Made by a program: the position numbers and the translations under genes
From: Aquimarina sp.
GTDB taxonomy: Bacteria > Bacteroidota > Bacteroidia > Flavobacteriales > Flavobacteriaceae
Direction: 5' to 3'
Length of the DNA: 11,976 nucleotides
Assembly (NCBI GenBank): GCA_002697475.1
Contig: NZVW01000096.1
Location: 1 to 11,976, forward strand
Part shown: positions 6,960 to 11,976 of the stretch, one piece after another
How the letters are laid out: each line of letters opens with the position of its first letter
How positions within the stretch are numbered: the stretch's first letter is position 1
Notes under the pieces: generated by a model
Databases searched by the model: none
Told to the model about the DNA's origin: nothing
The model's input: only the letters and a program-made list of their open reading frames with translations

Positions 6960-8282
6960 ATGAGCCCATTTATTGTTAAGGCATTACAATTACTATTAAG
7001 CTTATCTATACTTATAATACTACACGAATTAGGACATTTTATCCCTGCTAAATTATTTAAGACCAGAGTAGAGAAATTCTTCTTATTCTTTGATGTAAAA
7101 TTTGCGCTGTTTAAGAAGAAAATCGGTGAAACCGTATATGGAATTGGTTGGCTACCACTGGGAGGATATGTAAAAATTTCCGGGATGATTGATGAGAGTA
7201 TGGATAAGGAACAAATGGCCGGACCTGCGCAACCCTGGGAGTTCAGATCAAAACCGGCCTGGCAAAGGCTTATCATTATGCTTGGTGGTGTAACGGTAAA
7301 TATAATTGTAGGTTTTGTCATTTATATGGCGATAGTTTTTACCTGGGGTACAAGATATGTAGGGCCTAATGATATGCCCGACGGTTTTTTTGTTGACGAA
7401 AGCTTTAGATCCTATGGTTTTGAAAATGGAGATCGTATCCTGAAGGTTAACGGCAACGATTTTGAAGATGTCACAGATATAAACAAGCATTTATTTCTTA
7501 GAGATATTCAGTCTGTTACTGTTATTCATCAAAATGGGAAGGAAGAAGTTATTACTATCCCTGAGAACATAGGAACAATTATGTTCGAGTCGGGAGTATT
7601 GCAACCTTTTTATCCCATTGCAGCACCAGTGATTGATAGTGTTGTTAAAGATAAGCCAGCCTTTAATAAAGGCCTTCAACAAGGTGATAAGGTTTTAGCT
7701 GTAAATGGTCAGACCATTGAATTTTGGAACGAATTCCAATTGATAAAAGCTAAAGACACAACTAAATCTGCGTTAAATCTTACCATACTAAGAAATGGAG
7801 AAGAAAAGTCTTTAACTATTCCACGTGACGAGGATGGCAATATTGGCGTATACCCTAAGACAAACTATAAGATTCAAAGAAAAGAATACAATTTCTCAGA
7901 AAGTATAAGTACTGGTATAGAATATGGATACTGGACACTCCACGATTATGTGGCTCAGTTTAAATATGTATTTACTAAAAAAGGTGCTAGCCAGGTAGGA
8001 GGTTTTGCTGCCATTGGTAATTTGTTTCCACCAGAGTGGGATTGGGCTGCATTTTGGGGAACTACTGCTTTTATTTCCATAATATTGGCATTTATGAATA
8101 TTTTGCCAATTCCTGCATTAGATGGAGGCCATGTCATGTTTTTATTATATGAAATTATTGCAGGACGCAAACCCAATGATAAATTTATGGAATATGCACA
8201 ATTGGTTGGTTTTGTTATCCTTATAGCTTTACTATTATTTGCTAACGGAAATGATATTTACAGAGCTATAACTGGCAATTAA
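6960..8282 (+). CDS. rseP: RIP metalloprotease RseP (site-2 protease, M50)
   Basis: Zinc intramembrane protease of the inner membrane, 440 residues, the usual length. The active site is HELGH (22-26) in the first helix together with the second metal-ligand motif NILPIPALDGGH in a late helix, where D388 is the third ligand. Between them, after LGGYVKISGM and a further helix near residues 103-125 (LIIMLGGVTVNIIVGFV), lie two PDZ-like modules on the outer side: one around GFENGDRILKVNG, the other around AFNKGLQQGDKVLAVNG. In Escherichia coli the enzyme cuts anti-sigma factor RseA and leftover signal peptides. In Bacteroidota the natural substrates are less clear, but anti-sigma factors and signal-peptide remnants are likely. 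Here it is not next to dxr or an outer-membrane assembly gene, as is common in Proteobacteria, and appears to be transcribed alone from the promoter at 6926. Intact. Confidence 0.97.
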   Translation: MSPFIVKALQLLLSLSILIILHELGHFIPAKLFKTRVEKFFLFFDVKFALFKKKIGETVYGIGWLPLGGYVKISGMIDESMDKEQMAGPAQPWEFRSKPAWQRLIIMLGGVTVNIIVGFVIYMAIVFTWGTRYVGPNDMPDGFFVDESFRSYGFENGDRILKVNGNDFEDVTDINKHLFLRDIQSVTVIHQNGKEEVITIPENIGTIMFESGVLQPFYPIAAPVIDSVVKDKPAFNKGLQQGDKVLAVNGQTIEFWNEFQLIKAKDTTKSALNLTILRNGEEKSLTIPRDEDGNIGVYPKTNYKIQRKEYNFSESISTGIEYGYWTLHDYVAQFKYVFTKKGASQVGGFAAIGNLFPPEWDWAAFWGTTAFISIILAFMNILPIPALDGGHVMFLLYEIIAGRKPNDKFMEYAQLVGFVILIALLLFANGNDIYRAITGN

Positions 8283-8481
8283 AAACCTAATTACTTTAAA
8301 AATTAGTCAACCGAAATCGACAATCTTTTTTGATTATAGTCGAGAATACATCTTTTTAAAAGTCTTTTGATTTTGGAATAGTATTCTTCAATTTATTAAT
8401 TACTTTAAAAAAAGTATTTTTATAATCTTTTGATCGCTAATCTCTACTTAGTTTAGCATTAAACTTAAAAATTTCGCTAAT
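8283..8481 (+). other. AT-rich intergenic region between rseP and the decayed peptide gene
   Basis: No gene is supported here. A weak imperfect hairpin at 8317-8343 (TCGAC with GTCGA, AATC with GATT) follows rseP without a T-run. The 15-mer TAATTACTTTAAAAA occurs twice, at 8288-8302 and 8397-8411, and ATTTATTAATTAC at 8391-8403 recurs at 8682-8694 ahead of the intact peptide gene. These may be remains of a duplication, or chance in such AT-rich DNA. No exact TAnnTTTG box was found. Confidence 0.4.
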
Positions 8482-8641
8482 ATGAAGAACTTAAAAACAC
8501 TTAAAAAACAAGAATTTATATAAAATTTAAGGTGATAATACGACTCCTATAATTCCTCGAATAATTATAATACACCCAGTAATTGAATATATCGATCCTG
8601 GATGTATACTTGACTCTTTACCAAACCCAATTGCTCTATAA
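8482..8641 (+). pseudogene. Decayed double-glycine-leader peptide gene
   Basis: An ATG at 8482 opens a frame reading MKNLKTLKKQEFI and then stops at 8521. Its first seven residues and Q10-E11 are the same as in the intact peptide gene at 8890. In the +1 frame the likely remainder can be followed: Lys-Ile, a TAA at 8528 where the Thr/Gly of the processing site should be, then G-D-N-T-T-P and a 36-codon stretch ending at the TAA of 8639-8641, Pro- and Ile-rich with one Cys. So there are at least two lesions, a frameshift near 8516-8522 and a stop at the GG site, where one Gly codon also seems to be missing. A good terminator follows 14 bases later, as expected for a former gene. The core differs from the neighbour's X-Pro repeat, so it was a relative by leader and not an identical copy. 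A sequencing error would not easily explain both lesions. Confidence 0.62.
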
Positions 8642-8655
8642 AATATATATTAAGG

Positions 8656-8686
8656 CCTATGAATTTAAATTCATAGGTTTTATTTA
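8656..8686 (+). terminator. Terminator after the decayed peptide gene
   Basis: A perfect 22-base palindrome made of CCTATGAATTT (8656-8666) and AAATTCATAGG (8667-8677), folding as a stem of about 9 bases with a 4-base loop, followed by TTTTATTTATT. It lies 14 bases after the final stop of the decayed gene. Confidence 0.8.
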
Positions 8687-8889
8687 TTAATTACATACCT
8701 TACAATATCCAAAACAATCTTATAAACCATTCTTATAGCGATTTTATTAATTTACAAGCAACTATAGACTAAAAAATTATCAATATTTTTTTAAGAGTCT
8801 CAGAAAAAGAGACTGTAGGATTCTAGTTTTACATCAGATTAAAACAACAAAGAGTTGAAAAAATTAATGTAAAATTAAATCCTTATAAA
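8687..8889 (+). other. Upstream region of the intact peptide gene
   Basis: AT-rich, no coding frame supported. It contains a 6-base hairpin, AGTCTC (8796-8801) and GAGACT (8809-8814), about 75 bases before the ATG and with no T-run after it; this may be a leader structure or operator. TAGTTTTA (about 8825) resembles the -7 consensus with one mismatch but lacks a -33 partner, so the promoter is not fixed. No Shine-Dalgarno sequence precedes the ATG. Confidence 0.4.
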
Positions 8890-9072
8890 ATGAAAAACCT
8901 AAAAACTCTAGACACCCAAGAACTAGAAATTATTACTGGTGGAAATTCAATTATAGATTGCATTCCACCTTATCCAGACCCGTATCCAGATCCTTACCCA
9001 TTCCCAGATCCAAATCCTTTTCCGGATCCTTATCCATTCCCAGATCCTTATCCAATGCCACTACCTTGGTAA
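8890..9072 (+). CDS. Double-glycine-leader peptide with an alternating X-Pro core
   Basis: A 60-residue peptide precursor. The leader MKNLKTLDTQELEIITGG (1-18) fits the bacteriocin/pheromone double-glycine rule E-L-x-x-I-x-G-G exactly (E11, L12, I15, G17, G18). Such leaders are cut by C39 peptidase domains of ABC exporters. The predicted 42-residue product starts NSIIDCIPP and has one Cys (C24). From P27 to P59 every second residue is proline, 17 in strict alternation (18 prolines in all); the residues between are mainly Tyr, Phe and Asp, giving (Y/F)-P-D-P units, and the chain ends with Trp60. Such a chain should form an extended polyproline-II rod with acidic and aromatic faces; this is inference. 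The function could be antimicrobial, a signal or a cell-surface rod. No exporter, peptidase, modifying enzyme or immunity gene is within the window. It has its own terminator (9101-9136). Confidence 0.85.
   Translation: MKNLKTLDTQELEIITGGNSIIDCIPPYPDPYPDPYPFPDPNPFPDPYPFPDPYPMPLPW
8986..9057 (+). repeat. 36-base tandem duplication inside the X-Pro core
   Basis: The unit at 8986-9021 is followed directly by a second at 9022-9057. Their first 26 bases differ at only two positions, and both contain CCATTCCCAGATCC (8998-9011 and 9034-9047). The length of 12 codons keeps the frame and the Pro alternation. The last 10 bases of the two units have diverged. This shows that the core grew by in-frame duplication. 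Confidence 0.8.
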
Positions 9073-9100
9073 TTTAAAATCTAAAAATCAACCTAAAAAT

Positions 9101-9136
9101 ATCCCTACAGATTACTATTTCAGTGGGGATTTTTTA
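9101..9136 (+). terminator. Terminator of the peptide gene
   Basis: Stem ATCCCTAC (9101-9108) with GTGGGGAT (9123-9130), eight pairs including one T-G wobble, followed at once by a T-run (9130-9135). It lies 28 bases after the peptide stop codon and separates the peptide gene from the tRNA promoter. Confidence 0.8.
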
Positions 9137-9172
9137 TGCTGCAAAAAATTATTTGAAAAAATTAAAAAAACC

Positions 9173-9204
9173 TTTTGGCTATTTAAAAAAGTAGTCTATA
9201 TTTG
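9173..9204 (+). promoter_or_regulatory. Promoter of tRNA-Asn (Bacteroidota type)
   Basis: TTTTG at 9173-9177 is followed after 19 bases by TATATTTG (9197-9204), an exact match to TAnnTTTG with the usual spacing, 43 bases ahead of the tRNA. This is the best-formed promoter in the window. Confidence 0.8.
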
Positions 9205-9247
9205 CACTCGCAAAAGAGAAAAACACATCTCGATTGTAAAGATAAAT

Positions 9248-9321
9248 TCCTCCTTAGCTCAGTTGGTTAGAGCATTTGACTGTTAATCAAAGGGTCCTTG
9301 GTTCGAGCCCAAGAGGGGGAG
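9248..9321 (+). tRNA. tRNA-Asn (anticodon GTT)
   Basis: A 74-base cloverleaf. Acceptor arms TCCTCCT (9248-9254) and AGGGGGA (9314-9320) pair with one T-G wobble, with discriminator G9321. The D arm contains AGCTCAGTTGGTTAGAGC. The anticodon stem TTTGA/TCAAA encloses the loop CTGTTAA, giving anticodon GTT (9282-9284), which reads AAC/AAU. The T arm is CTTGG-TTCGAGC-CCAAG. The 3' CCA is not encoded. It is transcribed alone, with a promoter at 9173 and a terminator at 9324. Confidence 0.97.
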
Positions 9322-9323
9322 CG

Positions 9324-9356
9324 AAAGTCCAGCAGAAATGTTGGACTTTTTTGTTT
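9324..9356 (+). terminator. Terminator of tRNA-Asn
   Basis: Stem AAAGTCCAGCA (9324-9334), loop GAAA, and TGTTGGACTTT (9339-9349) with one G-T wobble, followed by T-rich sequence (TTTGTTTTT). It begins 3 bases after the tRNA end. From 9357 to 9540 I see only AT-rich spacer with a small palindrome, AGGATTAAATCCT (9464-9476). Confidence 0.85.
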
Positions 9357-9540
9357 TTCTTCTCTCTAAAAGTCTCTTACTACATTTTTTTAACTCTTTA
9401 TACTTTATATGTATTATCCTCAGGAGAGATTATAAAAAATTATTACATAACATTATAAATTAAAGGATTAAATCCTACATTTATATCAAAGATGCGAGTC
9501 ATATTCAATATTGGAAAATCACTACAATCGTTTTATTTTT

Positions 9541-10812
9541 ATGAAAATAGATTTTATCAAAGAATGCATAAAACCACAATTATTCCTAATCTTTCTTCTT
9601 TTTATATGTACTAATCTTAAATTAAATGCTCAGGAAACTGTTGATGTTGATCAACTTTTTAATGAGGCGATACTATTATACAGAGCAAATAACAATCAGG
9701 AGGCACTACAGAAAACAAATAAAGTGTTACAAATAGCTCCGGAATATAGGGATGCCAGAGTTCTAAGAATACGTGTTTCACAGCGACTAAAACTAGATAA
9801 TAACCCAATACAAGAAGATATAATTTACCTTCTTAAGGAAGAAAATAATACCGAAGTTCAGGGAATTGCTATTCAACATATCAACTATATTGGCAATACT
9901 GATCAATTAACCATTTATAAACAAAAGGTAGATTCGTTTTTTGATAAAAACAAACTATTCCCAATATCATTATCAGAAAGATATATTCAGCTAGGAGCAA
10001 TTGAAACCGCCAAGCCAACTGTTAATGCCCTTACAAAACTAAAAGGCTTTACCGGAGAGGAGCAATACAGACTTCAACAAATTATTAAGGCAGTATATAA
10101 AAATCGTTTGGCTGTAAACCACGAAATACTATCTTTTTTAGCAGAGTATCCTATCCAAAAATCATGGAATACTACAAGCCTGGAATATCAAAGGTATATA
10201 GGATTAACATCACTAATCGCCAGGGTTAACTATAGTAAACGTTTTTTTGATGACGGAATGCTTTATCAATTGGAGTCTTATCCTGTTCTTTCCAAAAATT
10301 TGTATTTGTTTGCCAGTGCTAGCTACTCCGATGCTGAGTTTTTTCAAAACTACGGAGTTAGTTTATCAGGATATTATAATATTGGTAAAGGTTATGAAGT
10401 TGAAGGAGGTTTCAGATATTTAGAATATGATGCTGATGAATTTTTCTCCACTGTGTTAGGTTTAACTAAATACACAGGTAAATTCTATATTAATGCCAGG
10501 GCATTTCTAGGACCCAAAACACAGGATACATTTATACAAAACTACCAGCTAAATCTTAGGTACTATCTCAATAGTTCTGAAGATTATCTTTCATTACGTT
10601 TAGGAACAGGGATATCTCCTGATGATCAGTCTCGATTTACTCAGATAAACTCAAATCCTGATTTAGTGGCCCGTTATGGTTTTTTAGGCCTGAATAAAAC
10701 CTTTAAAAAATTGATATGCAATGCAGGGATCGGATATTTATATCAGGATCTTTCAAATGATCTTACAGGTAATCAGATTACCGGTACATTTGGCATAGCT
10801 TATCGTTTCTAG
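9541..10812 (+). CDS. YaiO-like outer-membrane beta-barrel protein
   Basis: Secreted protein of 423 residues. The start is set at the ATG of 9541: an open frame runs back to a TTG at 9511, but only the ATG gives a normal signal peptide (charged start, hydrophobic LFLIFLLFI, cut at about LNA|QE). After the signal comes a helical TPR-like section at about residues 25-70 (LFNEAILLYRANNNQEALQKTNKVLQ has the TPR spacing), then further helical sequence to about 185. The last about 220 residues are a run of beta hairpins with alternating aromatic residues (NLYLFASASYSD, YNIGKGYEVEGGFRY), ending in YRF, the C-terminal aromatic signal for outer-membrane barrels. This matches the YaiO barrel family. 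Such proteins often sit near processive glycosyltransferases, as here (convergent, 14-base gap), suggesting a role in exopolysaccharide export; the substrate is unknown. Confidence 0.85.
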   Translation: MKIDFIKECIKPQLFLIFLLFICTNLKLNAQETVDVDQLFNEAILLYRANNNQEALQKTNKVLQIAPEYRDARVLRIRVSQRLKLDNNPIQEDIIYLLKEENNTEVQGIAIQHINYIGNTDQLTIYKQKVDSFFDKNKLFPISLSERYIQLGAIETAKPTVNALTKLKGFTGEEQYRLQQIIKAVYKNRLAVNHEILSFLAEYPIQKSWNTTSLEYQRYIGLTSLIARVNYSKRFFDDGMLYQLESYPVLSKNLYLFASASYSDAEFFQNYGVSLSGYYNIGKGYEVEGGFRYLEYDADEFFSTVLGLTKYTGKFYINARAFLGPKTQDTFIQNYQLNLRYYLNSSEDYLSLRLGTGISPDDQSRFTQINSNPDLVARYGFLGLNKTFKKLICNAGIGYLYQDLSNDLTGNQITGTFGIAYRF

Positions 10813-10826
10813 TATTCTGGTTCTAT

Positions 10827-11976
10827 TTATTTAGAAGTAAAACCTTTTCTTGTCATATTACCCCACGAAGATTTAATCCTGAATATCTTTTTAAGATATC
10901 CTCTAATCTCCGCATAAACCATAACAGGGTGATTTATAAAAGGTTCTAAATAAGCTGCGATAAGTAATTTAAATACCATACTAGGCTTTGCGTAATGTCT
11001 GAAACTTATGGTGTATAGAAAAATAGAAATAGTTGAAAATACACATCCTATCAAATAGACTGCTGCAAACAAATATAAGGCAAATGGCCACTTAATAACT
11101 CCTATAATACCGTATGTAATAATCAATATAAGGCCTAAAAACTCCACAATAGGAGCCCACAATTCAAAAAATATCCAATACGGATAGAATAACAATCCCA
11201 TAGCCCTGTATTTAGGATTAAAAAATAAATACCTGTGCTTTTTCATGGTTTCCCACAAACCTCTGGCCCACCTGTCTCGCTGAACTCCATAAATTTTAAC
11301 AGTGGACGGAGCTTCAGTCCAGCAGAGTGTTTCAGGAATATAAACGACATCATATTGAAGATTTTGACGTTCCATATGCACTCGTAAGCGTATACATAAT
11401 TCCAGATCCTCTCCCACAGTATTTTTGTCAAGTCCTCCTACTTCAAGTACTCTCTTGGTAGGATATAACCCAAAAGCCCCTGAAACTAATAGCAGTCCAT
11501 CAATTTGACTCCACGCCATACGCCCCAATAAAAAAGCTCTGATATATTCTACAACCTGAATTCTTGCGATCATACTTTTAGGTAGTCTTAATTTACTCAA
11601 TGTTCCGTTTTTTATTACAGAATCGTTAGCAATGCCTATAGCTGCTCCACAAGCTATAACTTCTTTATCCATCTGCTCCAGATAAGGACGAACCATTTTT
11701 AGCAATGCGTCTTGCTCTATGATGCAGTCCGCATCAGTACATAAAATCAGCTTGGTCCGGGCATAAGAAATTCCGGTATTTATAGCATCTGCACGCCCGC
11801 CATTTACCTTATCAACTACTATGAGATTACTATATTTAGGGTTTTGACTTTTATAAATATTTCTAACTTCTGCACACTTAATCTTATCACTTCCTTTATA
11901 AAATGGCACAACGGCCATGTCAAATTGATCAATCAACTGTTGCAACGAATCATCTTTACTTCCATCATTAACTATG
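10827..11976 (-). CDS. Processive-type family 2 glycosyltransferase (5' end missing)
   Basis: Membrane glycosyltransferase of family GT2; 382 residues are visible. The frame does not begin at the TTG of 11945: upstream codons continue to the right edge and read IVNDGSKDDS, the GT-A nucleotide-sugar motif, so the true start lies outside. Further motifs in order: NGGRADAINTGI, the DxD motif CTDADC (D81/D83 of the visible part), the general-base motif GEDLE (E189-D190), and QRDRW (232-236), the QxxRW of processive beta-glycan synthases such as cellulose, chitin, hyaluronan and poly-N-acetylglucosamine synthases. After it come about four membrane helices, then a basic tail ending TRKGFTSK. The likely product is a beta-linked extracellular polysaccharide; the sugar cannot be told. 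It converges with the YaiO-like gene. Confidence 0.93.
   Translation of the reverse strand, partial: IVNDGSKDDSLQQLIDQFDMAVVPFYKGSDKIKCAEVRNIYKSQNPKYSNLIVVDKVNGGRADAINTGISYARTKLILCTDADCIIEQDALLKMVRPYLEQMDKEVIACGAAIGIANDSVIKNGTLSKLRLPKSMIARIQVVEYIRAFLLGRMAWSQIDGLLLVSGAFGLYPTKRVLEVGGLDKNTVGEDLELCIRLRVHMERQNLQYDVVYIPETLCWTEAPSTVKIYGVQRDRWARGLWETMKKHRYLFFNPKYRAMGLLFYPYWIFFELWAPIVEFLGLILIITYGIIGVIKWPFALYLFAAVYLIGCVFSTISIFLYTISFRHYAKPSMVFKLLIAAYLEPFINHPVMVYAEIRGYLKKIFRIKSSWGNMTRKGFTSK

Noticed and set aside
6917..7682. Open frames on the minus strand across rseP (also 7955-8176)
   Set aside because: Antisense to a conserved gene, poor composition, no supporting signals.
8482..8641. Programmed frameshift joining the two parts of the decayed peptide gene
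   Set aside because: Even after the shift a TAA stands at the processing site and a Gly codon is missing, so decay is the simpler reading.
8796..8814. Hairpin AGTCTC/GAGACT as a terminator
   Set aside because: No T-run follows on either strand; kept only as a possible leader structure.
8986..9057. Short repeats as a CRISPR array
   Set aside because: The two units are adjacent, in frame and coding; there are no spacers.
9276..9458. Open frame of 60 codons starting inside the tRNA
   Set aside because: It overlaps the tRNA and its terminator and has no family features; the tRNA explains the sequence.
9511..9540. N-terminal extension of the YaiO-like protein from a TTG
   Set aside because: It would put ten polar residues before a complete signal peptide; the ATG at 9541 fits better.
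11243..11431. Separate small minus-strand frame within the glycosyltransferase
   Set aside because: It lies in another frame of the conserved GT2 catalytic region.

Overview
The window looks like a chromosomal segment of a low-GC marine-type member of the Flavobacteriia (Bacteroidota). Three things point there. Several genes have the Bacteroidota promoter core TAnnTTTG with little or no Shine-Dalgarno sequence. The protein set (CrtD-type carotenoid desaturase, FeoA/FeoB plus a tiny Cys-rich membrane protein, Sco, RseP, YaiO-like barrel) is typical of the group. Secreted proteins have signal peptides ending in AQ or a Bacteroidota-style lipobox.

Layout. (1) 1-1068, minus: a carotenoid desaturase cut by the left edge; diverging from it is a small secreted protein (1163-1585). 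(2) 4122-1591, minus: a complete ferrous-iron uptake operon, feoA-feoB plus a 49-residue Cys-rich membrane protein, read from a clear promoter at 4152-4180. (3) 4459-6084, plus: a large Cys-rich lipoprotein of unknown function, behind a 336-base intergenic region with several inverted repeats. (4) A bidirectional hairpin terminator at 6096-6126, shared with a convergent Sco-family gene (6795-6115). (5) Diverging from Sco, the intramembrane protease gene rseP (6960-8282). (6) 8283-9136: a peptide locus. It holds a decayed double-glycine-leader gene (8482-8641) and an intact one (8890-9072), each followed by its own terminator. The intact peptide has a textbook GG leader and a core in which every second residue from 27 to 59 is proline. 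(7) A promoter, tRNA-Asn(GTT) and terminator (9173-9356). (8) A YaiO-like outer-membrane beta-barrel protein (9541-10812) convergent with a processive family 2 glycosyltransferase cut by the right edge (11976-10827), suggesting exopolysaccharide synthesis and export.

Most of the window is housekeeping or ordinary accessory content. The part most likely to be undescribed is the peptide locus. The alternating X-Pro core with (Y/F)-P-D-P units is unusual, the gene has a decayed neighbour with the same leader start, and no transporter, protease or modifying enzyme lies nearby, so any export machinery would have to act in trans. No insertion sequence, CRISPR array, integrase or replication origin was seen.
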